Of a stretch of 64,000 nt of DNA, positions 7,122-15,160 are shown one piece after another (the first letter of the stretch is position 1; the number at the start of each line of letters is the position of its first letter). Source of the stretch: Bacillota bacterium. GTDB taxonomy: Bacteria; Bacillota; Sulfobacillia; JAJZIM01. The notes beneath the pieces are model-generated. The model saw only the letters and a program-made list of their open reading frames with translations, did no database searches and had not been told where the DNA came from. A program made the position numbers and the translations under genes. The stretch lies in contig JAJZIM010000001.1 in NCBI GenBank assembly GCA_021810565.1, forward strand, positions 1 to 64,000. Reading direction: 5' to 3'.

Positions 7122-9371
7122 CTACAACAGCGCCTCCACCACGTCCCGGTCCATGCGCCGCTGAGCCTCGGCCAGCTTCTCCACCAGAGCCCGGTCCTCG
7201 GCCGCGGCTTTTTTCAATTGGCGGATCAGGTCCAGGGAGCGGCGGAAGGCGGAGACGATATCCCCCTCGTCCATGTTCGCGTGCCGGGTCAGCTCCTCGA
7301 AGGAGTCCCCCTGGCTCCACTTGCGGGCCAGCGGGGAGAGCAGGGGGTTGAAGATGACCCCCTCCACCTGCTCCAGTTCCCGGGCCACGGCCCTGGCCTC
7401 CTTCAGCTCCGGCAGGGCTTTCAGATGCACCAGGTCTCCCCGGCGCGGCTCGAAGTCCACGGCCACCAGCAGGCCGTTCAGGGTATCCGCGTCCAGGCGG
7501 TGCAGCACCCCCCGGAAGACGAACTCCGTCACCAGGATCTCCTGGATGTGGATCTGGGCCGCCACCTCCCCCCGGGGCAGCAGCCGCCCCTGGGCCACAT
7601 AGCCCAGCTCCTCCAGGAAGGCCTTCTTGCGCTCGAACTCCGCCAGGAACTGATCCTCCTCCGGCAGGCGGCGCAGGGAGGCCCTAAGGACGCCGATCTG
7701 GTTGTCCAGGCGGTTCAGATCCCGGCGCACGGCCCGACAGCGCTCCAGTTCCTGGGGAGTGCACTGGCGCTGCGGCTCGGCCAGAGCGGTCTTCAATTGG
7801 TCGATCTCCCCGCGCAGCCGCTGACCGAAGAGGCTGCGGCGGCGTTTTTGCCCCATGTAGCGGTAGCGGCGCTCCTTGTCCTTTAGCTCCCGGCGCTTGC
7901 CCTCCCGGCTCAGGGGACACTCCCAGGTGCCCCAGGCCGAGCACACCCCCTGGCGCAGCTCGGCCTGCTCGTCTTGCACCCGGTCCAAAAGCGCGGTGGT
8001 CTCCTGGTGCTCCCGCCCGTGCAGGAAGGTGGCGAAACTGGCGGTCAGCACCCGGCGGATGTCCTCCGGGCCGTGGCTCTTGATCAGGTTCAAAACGGTG
8101 TTGTAGGAGAGGAAGAACTGGCTGCTCAGGGCCTCGGGTTCGCGGTCCCGGTATTCGGTGAGCTCCTGGGGGTAGCGGGGGTCGGCCAGCACCACGGCGT
8201 AGCCCACGGTGTCGATGCCCCGCCTCCCCGCCCTACCGGACATCTGGGAGAACTCGTGCACTTTAAGGGGCCGGAAACTCTTGCCGTCGAACTTGCGCAG
8301 GGAGTCGAAGCACACGGCCTTCACCGGGAAGTTCAGCCCCACGCTGAAGGTCTCGGTGCAGTAGAGCACCTTCACCAGCTTGCGCCCGTACAGGTCCTCC
8401 ACCAGATCCTTGACCGCCGGCAAAAGGCCTGCGTGGTGCACCCCGATGCCCTTCTCCAAGAGGGAGGCCAGAAAGCGGAAGGAGCGGGTCTCGGCCAGAT
8501 CCTCCCGCTCGGCCAAAAGGCGGCGCACCTCCTCGCGCTCCGCCTTGGTCAGGAAGCTGTGGCGGCGGGCCAGCTCCCGCGCCTTCTCCTCGGTCATGCG
8601 CCGGCTGAAGACGAAGTACAGGCAGGGCAGGTAGCTGTCCTTGATGGCGTCGATGAGGTCCAGGTGGGTGGAGCGCAGCCGGGTGGGCAGCCACTCCCCC
8701 TCCGCGGCGTCCGCCCCCGCCGCCAGGTGGTCCCAGTGGCGGCGCAGGGTGGGCAGGTCGCAAAGGCCGGTCTCTCGGCTGAAGAACAGTTGGCGCAGCG
8801 GCACGGCCCGCCGGTCCTCCCGAATCACCAGCGGCGCCGCGCCGCGCACCGCCGCCATCCAGGCGGCCAGCTGGTCCACGTTGGGGATGGTGGCCGAAAG
8901 GCCCAAAAGCTGCACCCGGGGCGGCAGGAAGATGATGCTCTCCTCCCAGGCCGCCCCCCGCTCCGACCCGATGAAGTGGATCTCGTCGTAGATCACGGAG
9001 TGGATGTCCCGCAAGGACTCGTCCCGCATGATGGCCATGTTGCGCAGGATCTCGGTGGTCATGATGACCACCTCCGCCGTGGCGTTTTGGACCACGTCCC
9101 CGGTGACTATGCCGATGCGTTCCCGCCCGAAGCGCTCGGAGAACTCCCGGAACTTCTGGTTGGACAGGGCCTTGATGGGGGCGGTGTAGATGGCCTTCAT
9201 CCCCCGCTCCAAGGAACGCTCGATGAGGTAGTCGGCCACCACCGTCTTGCCGGTGCCCGTGGGGGCGGCCACCAAAACCGAACGCCCCGCATCCAGGGCG
9301 TCCAAGGCACGACACTGGAAAGGGTCCAGGACCAGGCCGTGAAAAACGCGCTCCGAGAGGGCCGTCTCCAC
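7122..9371 (-). CDS. Ski2-like DEAD/DEAH-box RNA helicase
   Basis: A 749-aa superfamily 2 helicase. Visible motifs are Walker A APTGTGKT (residues about 35-42), DEIH (Walker B), SAT in LGLSATIPN, and motif VI in QMSGRAGRRGID, with a long C-terminal region carrying charged helices. The DEIH box and the GRAGRRG motif match the Ski2/Mtr4 group, which unwinds RNA for degradation or maturation; bacterial members occur mainly in actinobacteria and deep-branching lineages. GTG 9371 follows GGAGGTGA. It is transcribed towards the HEPN gene, divergent from the flagellar cluster. The substrate is unknown. Confidence 0.85.
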   Translation of the reverse strand: METALSERVFHGLVLDPFQCRALDALDAGRSVLVAAPTGTGKTVVADYLIERSLERGMKAIYTAPIKALSNQKFREFSERFGRERIGIVTGDVVQNATAEVVIMTTEILRNMAIMRDESLRDIHSVIYDEIHFIGSERGAAWEESIIFLPPRVQLLGLSATIPNVDQLAAWMAAVRGAAPLVIREDRRAVPLRQLFFSRETGLCDLPTLRRHWDHLAAGADAAEGEWLPTRLRSTHLDLIDAIKDSYLPCLYFVFSRRMTEEKARELARRHSFLTKAEREEVRRLLAEREDLAETRSFRFLASLLEKGIGVHHAGLLPAVKDLVEDLYGRKLVKVLYCTETFSVGLNFPVKAVCFDSLRKFDGKSFRPLKVHEFSQMSGRAGRRGIDTVGYAVVLADPRYPQELTEYRDREPEALSSQFFLSYNTVLNLIKSHGPEDIRRVLTASFATFLHGREHQETTALLDRVQDEQAELRQGVCSAWGTWECPLSREGKRRELKDKERRYRYMGQKRRRSLFGQRLRGEIDQLKTALAEPQRQCTPQELERCRAVRRDLNRLDNQIGVLRASLRRLPEEDQFLAEFERKKAFLEELGYVAQGRLLPRGEVAAQIHIQEILVTEFVFRGVLHRLDADTLNGLLVAVDFEPRRGDLVHLKALPELKEARAVARELEQVEGVIFNPLLSPLARKWSQGDSFEELTRHANMDEGDIVSAFRRSLDLIRQLKKAAAEDRALVEKLAEAQRRMDRDVVEALL

Positions 9372-9564
9372 CCGCTCACCTCCGTCTTTTCCCCAGGATA
9401 CCCCGCGGGTGGACGCGTGTCAAGCAAAGGGGCCGATGATCGGCTTCCGCGGCGTTTTTGGACCTTTAGGGCCGATTGGAGCAGGATATCGGCCGCGATC
9501 CCCATGCCCCGCCGCCGCACGGGATTTCACGTAGCCGTCCATGCCGCAGGAATCGGTAGCGGAT

Positions 9565-9584
9565 TCTCGATAAGGAATTCGAGA
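9565..9584 (+). promoter_or_regulatory. Candidate CsrA-binding hairpin in the flgK leader
   Basis: TCTCGA and TCGAGA arms enclose an 8-nt loop TAAGGAAT that contains AAGGA, the ANGGA core CsrA recognises in hairpin loops. It ends 18 nt before the flgK start, next to the ribosome site. The same stem (CTCGA/TCGAG) and loop start (TAAGGA) recur before hag. The left arm plus loop (CTCGATAA) also resembles a sigma-D -10, but no good -35 exists 15 bp upstream here. Confidence 0.5.
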
Positions 9585-9602
9585 GCATGCGCAGGAGGAG
9601 GC

Positions 9603-11384
9603 ATGGCCGTGCAGACCACCTTCGGAACGCTGCAAGTGGGCCTCAGCGGCTTGCAGGCCCAACAGACCGCCTTGAACGTCACCGGCGAGAACATCACCAA
9701 CGCCAACACCCCCGGCTACGCCCAAGAGCAGGCGGTCATGGCCGCCTCCCCGCCCCTGACCAACTACCCGGCGGGGGAGGCCGGCACCGGGGTCACGGTG
9801 CAGGAGATCCAACGCATCACCAGCGCCTTCCTGGATCAGCAGGTGCGCTCCCAGCAGGGGCTCTTGTCCCAATGGCAAAGCACCCAGAACTCCCTGCAGG
9901 AGGTGCAGGCTATCTTCAACGAGCCCTCCTCCACCGGGATCCAAAGCTCCTTGAATGCCTTCTGGAGCTCCCTGCAGCAGTTGGCCGACAACCCCGCGGA
10001 CCCCTCGGTGCGAACCGCCGTGGTGCAGCAGGGCAAGAGTCTGGCCACCTCCGTCAACACCGTATTTCAGCAACTGGTGTCGATGCAGCAGGACCTGAAC
10101 AAGCAGGTGGTCTCCACCGTGGGCCAGATCAACTCTTACGCCCAGCAGATCGCCACCTTGAACGGCCAGATCGTGGCCGTGCAGGCCACGGGGCAGCAGC
10201 CCGGCGCCCTGGCGGACAACCGGGCCCAGATCTTAAACCAGCTGTCCAGCCTCATAAACGTCACTGTGCGGCAGGAGTCCTCGGGGGCGGATCAGGTGTT
10301 CATCGGCGGGGTGCCCCTGGTGGACAACACCCACGTCAACCAGCTCAGTGCCCAGGTCGCGCAAAACGGCGGGCCGGCCAACTCGGTCACCGTAGCCTTC
10401 AGCTCCGCCGGCACCGCCGCCTCCATCAACGCGGGAGAACTCTCCGCCCAACTGCAGATGACCAACCAGACCATCCCAAGCTATGAGCAGCAACTGAACA
10501 CCTTCGCCGCCCAGTTGGCGGGACAGGTGAACGCCCTGCAGTTCACCGGCTACGACCTCACGGGGGCCCAGGCCAACTCCTACTCCCCGCCCCATCCCTT
10601 CTTCGACGCCGCGGGAGCGGAGGTGGACCAGGGCACCTCCACCAGCTACACCACCACGGCATCCGGCTCCTTCCAGATTGGCCTGGGGGCGGGAGCCGGA
10701 TCCACCACCCCCGTAGGCACCCCCTACACGGTGAGCATCGCCTCAGGGGCCCCCCTCAGCCAGATCGCCCTGGACATCAACCAGCAGGCGGGCGCGGCGG
10801 TCTACGCCTCGGTGGCTGGCGGAGTGCTCCAGATCCAGGGGGTGGTCCCGGGGCAAGACATTTTGTATAACCCCACGAACACGGGCGGGCAGGCCGTGCT
10901 CACCGGCACGGGGGTGGACACGGCGGCCACGGTAGGCACCTGGTCGGGCGGCACCAATGTGGTCACCCAGCCCAGCACCACCCAGTCGGCGTCCACCTTG
11001 GCCGTGGACGCCTCGGTGGCCAACGACCCCGCCTACATCGCCGCCGCCCAGACCCCCAACGCCCCCGGCGATGGCTCCAATGCCCAGGCCATGGCCGGGC
11101 TGTCCACCACCGCCCTGCCCGTGCTGAATAGCGCCTCTCTCGGAGGCTATTACGACGGCATCATCTCCACCCTGGGTCTCCAAGGACAGCAGTCCAACCA
11201 GATGGTGCAAAACTTCGGCAATCTGGTGACCCAGCTGACCAACCAGCAGCAAAGCGTCTCCGGGGTCTCCCTGGATCAGGAGGCGACGAACATGATCCGC
11301 TACCAGCAGGCCTACGGGGCCGCGGCGGACTTCATCAATACCCTGAACACCGTTTTGAACACCCTCATCCAACAGGTGGGATAG
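9603..11384 (+). CDS. flgK: Flagellar hook-associated protein 1 (FlgK)
   Basis: A 593-aa FlgK. The N-terminus (LQVGLSGLQAQQTALNVTGENI then NTPGYAQEQ) and the C-terminus (SGVSLDQEATNMIRYQQAYGAAADFINTLN-type) are the axial-protein signatures, with a variable Ser/Thr/Ala-rich middle. FlgK forms the hook-filament junction together with FlgL. The start is ATG 9603 after GCAGGAGGAGG; the track ORF from 7974 is antisense read-through of the helicase gene. It is followed 11 bp later by flgL. Confidence 0.95.
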   Translation: MAVQTTFGTLQVGLSGLQAQQTALNVTGENITNANTPGYAQEQAVMAASPPLTNYPAGEAGTGVTVQEIQRITSAFLDQQVRSQQGLLSQWQSTQNSLQEVQAIFNEPSSTGIQSSLNAFWSSLQQLADNPADPSVRTAVVQQGKSLATSVNTVFQQLVSMQQDLNKQVVSTVGQINSYAQQIATLNGQIVAVQATGQQPGALADNRAQILNQLSSLINVTVRQESSGADQVFIGGVPLVDNTHVNQLSAQVAQNGGPANSVTVAFSSAGTAASINAGELSAQLQMTNQTIPSYEQQLNTFAAQLAGQVNALQFTGYDLTGAQANSYSPPHPFFDAAGAEVDQGTSTSYTTTASGSFQIGLGAGAGSTTPVGTPYTVSIASGAPLSQIALDINQQAGAAVYASVAGGVLQIQGVVPGQDILYNPTNTGGQAVLTGTGVDTAATVGTWSGGTNVVTQPSTTQSASTLAVDASVANDPAYIAAAQTPNAPGDGSNAQAMAGLSTTALPVLNSASLGGYYDGIISTLGLQGQQSNQMVQNFGNLVTQLTNQQQSVSGVSLDQEATNMIRYQQAYGAAADFINTLNTVLNTLIQQVG

Positions 11385-11395
11385 GAGGATCGGCC

Positions 11396-12370
11396 ATGCG
11401 CATCACCAACCAGACGCTCTCGGAGAACTTCCTGTACGGCTTGAACAACCTGCAGACCCAGATGAGCCAATACCTGCAGCAGTTGTCCACCGGCCAGCGC
11501 ATCAGCACGCCGTCGCAGCACCCTCTGGGAGCGCGGCAGGTGCTGAACTATCAGAGCATCCTGGCCCGCCTCAAGTCCTTTCAGGCCAACGCCACGGACG
11601 GCAACACCTGGCTTGACACCACCCAGTCCGCCCTGCAAAGCGCCTCCAGCGTGCTGCAGTCGGCCTATCAGCTGGCGGTGCAGGCCACCGGCGGCACCGT
11701 GAACAGCACCGACCTGACCGCCATCTCCCAGCAGGTGAACTCGCTCATAAATCAGCTGGTGCAGGTGGCCAACGCCAACAACGGCAACGCCTACGTCTTC
11801 GCGGGCTACCAGATCACCCAGGCCCCCTTCACCGCCACCAAGGCGGCCAACGGCATGATCACCGGGGTCGCCTACAACGGCGACACCGGCACCATCCAGC
11901 GGGACGTGGGTCCCGCGGCCATGCTCACGGTCAACCTGCCCGGCAGCCAGGTCTTCGGCTCCGGCGCCATCTCCACCACCAACCCGGTCACCGTCTCCGG
12001 CAGCGGCGTGTTCCACGACCTGTTGGCCTTCTCCCAGGATCTGCAAAACGCCGCCACGCCGCCCGGCAGCACCACCGCGAGCACCTGGCTGTCCGACATC
12101 TCGAACACGGACTTGGCCAATCTGAGCGGCGACGTCGCCCAGATCTCCGCCTTCACCTCCCAGACCGGCGCCCGCATGCAGCGCCTGCAGACCACCCAAA
12201 ACGGCCTGACCGCCTTCCAAAACAGCGTCACCGGTTTTTTGGGCCAGGTCCAGGACGTGAACATGGCCAAGGCCATGACCCAGTTCACCAGCATCCAGAC
12301 CGCCTACCAGGCTTCCCTGGAGGCCGGCGCCAAGCTTATCCCTCCCACCCTCTTCAATTTCCTGGGTTGA
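11396..12370 (+). CDS. flgL: Flagellar hook-associated protein 3 (FlgL)
   Basis: A 324-aa FlgL. The N-terminal flagellin-like segment (MRITNQTLSENFLYGLNNLQ, then QLSTGQRISTPS) and a C-terminal coiled region (FTSIQTAYQASLEAGAKL) fit the flagellin/FlgL superfamily. It completes the junction between hook and filament. AGGAGG lies before ATG 11396. It is co-directional with flgK and almost certainly in the same operon. Confidence 0.95.
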   Translation: MRITNQTLSENFLYGLNNLQTQMSQYLQQLSTGQRISTPSQHPLGARQVLNYQSILARLKSFQANATDGNTWLDTTQSALQSASSVLQSAYQLAVQATGGTVNSTDLTAISQQVNSLINQLVQVANANNGNAYVFAGYQITQAPFTATKAANGMITGVAYNGDTGTIQRDVGPAAMLTVNLPGSQVFGSGAISTTNPVTVSGSGVFHDLLAFSQDLQNAATPPGSTTASTWLSDISNTDLANLSGDVAQISAFTSQTGARMQRLQTTQNGLTAFQNSVTGFLGQVQDVNMAKAMTQFTSIQTAYQASLEAGAKLIPPTLFNFLG

Positions 12371-12411
12371 GCTGCCCCTAAAGTTTCCTCGAATTTATCC
12401 GATAATGATAA

Positions 12412-12431
12412 GGGATGCATGGATGCATCCC
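12412..12431 (+). promoter_or_regulatory. Perfect hairpin with ANGGA hexaloop after flgL
   Basis: GGGATGC and GCATCCC arms form a 7-bp stem that closes a hexaloop ATGGAT; as DNA it is a 9-bp inverted repeat with a 2-bp centre. An ANGGA in a hexaloop is the classic CsrA target. It could instead be a protein operator or a processing site; there is no T-tract, so it is not a simple terminator. Confidence 0.4.
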
Positions 12432-12439
12432 GACCACGG

Positions 12440-12460
12440 GGGGACGCAAGAAGCGTCCCC
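12440..12460 (+). other. Second hairpin in the flgL-methyltransferase gap
   Basis: GGGGACGC and GCGTCCCC form a perfect 8-bp stem around AAGAA. It directly follows the ATGGAT hairpin and precedes a very strong AAGGAGGTGAT ribosome site at about 12488. Together these suggest a structured mRNA leader. No known riboswitch consensus was matched. Confidence 0.4.
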
Positions 12461-12567
12461 GCAAACCCCCTCCCGGGGATCGGCGACAAGGAGGTGATGG
12501 ATGGCGCACAAGACGGCATGCGCCCCACGCGACGGCACCGGAAAACAGGCGGACGGAGGGATACGGT

Positions 12568-13449
12568 TTGCAGGAACTATCCGTGCAGGCATGGATGCAG
12601 GCCAACGAGCAGGCGGCGGCGGAACTCTTGCCCCGCCTGGGGGGGGAGCAGGAGTTGACGCTCCTGCAGGGAGTGCTCACCCACTACCCCCGCCTATTGA
12701 CCCTGTCCATGCTGCACCTCCAACCGGGCGACACGGTGCTGGACGTGGGCACGGGAACGGGAGCCCTGGCCCTGGACCTGGCTTGGGGGCTGGCCGGCGA
12801 AGGCCGGGTGATGGCGGTGGACATAGACGCCGCCGGACTGGAGGCGGCTCGCCTGATGGCCCAGCGCCTGCGGGTGCCGGTGGAGACGGTGCGCGGCGAC
12901 GTGCATGACCTGCCCTTCCAGGCAGGAACCTTCGACCGCACGGTGGCCCGCTTCCTGCTCCAGCACCTGAAGGACCCGGCCAAGGCCCTGGCCGAGATGG
13001 TCCGGGTGACCCGGCCGGGCGGCACGGTGGCCGTGATCGACGTGGACGACGGCAGCCTGCTGGAGGATCCGCCCCCCCCGCCCAAAGTCGCCGCCCTCTA
13101 CCGGGCGGTGGCGAAGCTGCAGGCGATGCGGGGCGGTGACCGGCACATCGGCCGCAAGCTGTACCGCCTGTTCCGCTCGGCGGGACTGGACAACGTGTCC
13201 GTGGTGGGCATCCCCCGCGTCCAGGCGGGAACCCCCGTCGACGTGCGGACCACGGCGGTCCAAGCCTACCACCGCCGGCGGCTGGAGTTGGAAAGGCAGG
13301 CCCTCGTGGAGGCCAAGCTGCTGACGGAGGCGACCTACCGGGCCGCGATGCGGGCGATGGACCGGCTGGCCTGCGAGGACCGGTTCGCCTACGAGGTGGA
13401 GTTCCTGACCACCGGCACCGTCCCGGACCCCGCGAAGGACGCAAACTGA
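12568..13449 (+). CDS. Class I SAM-dependent methyltransferase
   Basis: A 293-aa methyltransferase with motif I VLDVGTGTGALALDL (about residues 51-65), the acidic end of strand 2 in AVDIDAAGLEAA, motif post-II RGDVHDLPF, and motif IV-like LKDPAKALAEMVRVTRPGG. The fold matches Methyltransf_11/UbiE-like enzymes of small molecules. TTG 12568 is preferred since GGAGGG lies 7 nt upstream. Its position between flgL and hag suggests a possible role in modifying flagellin or its glycan; that is inference from location only. Confidence 0.8.
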   Translation: MQELSVQAWMQANEQAAAELLPRLGGEQELTLLQGVLTHYPRLLTLSMLHLQPGDTVLDVGTGTGALALDLAWGLAGEGRVMAVDIDAAGLEAARLMAQRLRVPVETVRGDVHDLPFQAGTFDRTVARFLLQHLKDPAKALAEMVRVTRPGGTVAVIDVDDGSLLEDPPPPPKVAALYRAVAKLQAMRGGDRHIGRKLYRLFRSAGLDNVSVVGIPRVQAGTPVDVRTTAVQAYHRRRLELERQALVEAKLLTEATYRAAMRAMDRLACEDRFAYEVEFLTTGTVPDPAKDAN

Positions 13450-13468
13450 GGGTCCCGAAACTCGATAA
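13442..13468 (+). promoter_or_regulatory. Sigma-D (sigma-28)-like promoter of hag
   Basis: CAAA at 13442-13445, 15 bp, then CTCGATAA at 13461-13468, compared with the consensus TAAA-N15-GCCGATAT. The chemoreceptor gene at 32263 has a similar CAAA-N16-TTCGATAT. Sigma-D control of flagellin and chemoreceptors is standard in Bacillota. The -10 overlaps the hairpin described next, so only one of the two readings may hold at this gene. Confidence 0.5.
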
Positions 13469-13478
13469 GGATGTCGAG
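13461..13478 (+). promoter_or_regulatory. Candidate CsrA hairpin or operator before hag
   Basis: CTCGA and TCGAG arms enclose TAAGGATG, again an 8-nt loop with AAGGA, the same geometry as before flgK. In Bacillus subtilis CsrA represses hag translation and FliW antagonises it; both partners are encoded downstream here. If the overlapping sigma-D -10 is used, the left arm would not be transcribed. Confidence 0.45.
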
Positions 13479-13501
13479 CAAATGAAAGGTGGGAAACAAG
13501 G

Positions 13502-15085
13502 ATGTATGTCAACAACAACGCGGCGGCCCTGAACGCCTGGTTCAACCTGAACAACACCACCACTTCCATGCAGAACACCCTGGCCCAGCTGTCCTCAGGC
13601 TACAAGATCAACACCGCCGCCGACAACCCGGCCGGATTGGCCATCGCCCAGAACATGCTGGCCCAGGCCAACGGCCTGTCCCAGGGCTCCCAGAACGCTC
13701 AGAACGGCGTGTCGCTTTTGCAAACGGGCGACGGTGCGCTGAACCAGATCCAGAACATCCTGCAGTCCATGTATCAGCTGGCTTCCCAAGGTGCCAGCGG
13801 CACCTTGAACGCCACCGACACGGCCGCCCTGCAGGCGGAGATGAACCAATACGCTCAGGAGATCACCCAGATCACCAACAACACCACTTTCAATAACGTG
13901 AACTTGCTCTCGGGCAAGGAGCTCAACAACACCCAGATCCAGATCGGGGCAAACTCCGGCCAGACCCTAGGCATTTCCATCAGCCCCGTCGACGCCGCCA
14001 CTCTGGGCGTGACGGGAAACAAGGGAACCGTTACCGGTCCTAACGTCCATACCGCCTTCACCAACGGGGCCACGGCGACAGTGGGCACCGCCAGCACAGC
14101 CTACACCATCGGCAACAGCCTGTCCGCCAGCAGCACCTACTCCGTCACCGCCAGCTATACCGGTTGGGGCGCCAAGGCGTTCACGTCGGGTGGAAACATC
14201 ACGGGAGCTTCCTTCGTTGCTACCTCCCAGTACACCGGCTCACTCTCCCACACCTATGCCGTCAAGATCCAAACCGGCACAGCCGGTGGGGGCCCCACCG
14301 GGAAGACCGTCACCAATGCCTCGGTGTCCGTGGACGGCGGCACCTACCAGAAGGTCAGCTTCGCCACCAGCGGCTCCACCAACGCCTCTATCACCTTGCC
14401 AAACACCGGGACCAAAGTGAAGCTTACCCTCACGGCCGCCTCCAACGCCACCGACTCCAACTCCATCACCCTGACCCCGGCCAACACCAAGTTCGCCCTT
14501 CGCAACGGTTCCGGTGCCAGCGGCGCCATCCAGGCGTCGACGACTTTGAACGGCGCTCAAAGCAGCGCCACGGTGAACTTGGCCAAAGGTTCAAACAGCT
14601 ACTTCAACGACACCGCAGCCAACGTCACGGCGGATACGCTGACTGCGGCTAAGGCCCTGGGCGCCAGTTCCATCAGTACCGCAACCGGTGTTAACTGGTA
14701 CAAGCTCGCAGTTAGCGCCGGCGGCACGGCGGCCACCACGGTCAACACCACGACCGGCGTAGCCAACGCTTCGGCCAGCAGAGGCTTGGATATCACCAAC
14801 CAAACGGACGCCGAGGCAGCCCTCACCAAGATCATCAACGCCATCAACCAGGTGTCCACCACCCGCGGCAACGTGGGGGCCCTGATGAACCGCCTGCAGT
14901 TCGCCTACAACGACAACCAGATCACCTCCCAGAACATGACCAACGCCCGGGCGGGGATCATGGACGCCGACATGGCCATGGAGATGGCCACCCTAAGCCA
15001 GCAGCAGGTGCTGCAGCAGTCCGGCGTGGCCATGCTGGCCCAGGCCAACGCCCTGCCCCAGGCCCTGCTGCGGTTGTTGACCTAG
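13502..15085 (+). CDS. hag: Flagellin (major filament protein)
   Basis: A 527-aa flagellin. The N-terminal D0/D1 region (QLSSGYKINTAADNPAGLAI) and the C-terminal D1/D0 region (MNRLQFAYNDNQITSQNM, then MATLSQQQVLQQSGVAMLAQ) are highly conserved. The middle (about residues 160-430) is Ser/Thr/Asn/Ala-rich and would form the surface-exposed D2/D3 domains, a likely place for glycans. The nearby methyltransferase, glycosyltransferase and fusion protein could act on it. It is exported by the flagellar type III system with FliS as chaperone. Confidence 0.95.
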   Translation: MYVNNNAAALNAWFNLNNTTTSMQNTLAQLSSGYKINTAADNPAGLAIAQNMLAQANGLSQGSQNAQNGVSLLQTGDGALNQIQNILQSMYQLASQGASGTLNATDTAALQAEMNQYAQEITQITNNTTFNNVNLLSGKELNNTQIQIGANSGQTLGISISPVDAATLGVTGNKGTVTGPNVHTAFTNGATATVGTASTAYTIGNSLSASSTYSVTASYTGWGAKAFTSGGNITGASFVATSQYTGSLSHTYAVKIQTGTAGGGPTGKTVTNASVSVDGGTYQKVSFATSGSTNASITLPNTGTKVKLTLTAASNATDSNSITLTPANTKFALRNGSGASGAIQASTTLNGAQSSATVNLAKGSNSYFNDTAANVTADTLTAAKALGASSISTATGVNWYKLAVSAGGTAATTVNTTTGVANASASRGLDITNQTDAEAALTKIINAINQVSTTRGNVGALMNRLQFAYNDNQITSQNMTNARAGIMDADMAMEMATLSQQQVLQQSGVAMLAQANALPQALLRLLT

Positions 15086-15102
15086 CCCTATCGGTCCCGG
15101 CA

Positions 15103-15130
15103 GCCTGCCCGGGGAAAACCCCGGGCAGGC
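15103..15130 (+). terminator. Strong hairpin between hag and fliD
   Basis: A perfect 12-bp GC-rich stem (GCCTGCCCGGGG and CCCCGGGCAGGC) with loop AAAA, 17 bp after the flagellin stop. There is no T-run, so it may act as a weak terminator or as a 3' stabiliser that lets hag be expressed above the downstream genes. Confidence 0.6.
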
Positions 15131-15160
15131 CCCTATGGGGCCTGAGAGGAGGGGAGAAAG

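Noticed and set aside
7974-9600. N-terminal 540 codons of the 1136-aa ORF that contains flgK
   Set aside because: Antisense to the helicase; flgK homology and its GCAGGAGGAGG ribosome site start at 9603.
12440-12490. c-di-GMP (GEMM) riboswitch between flgL and the methyltransferase
   Set aside because: GGACGCAA- and GCAAACC-like words occur, but in the wrong order and without the two-helix arrangement of the consensus.
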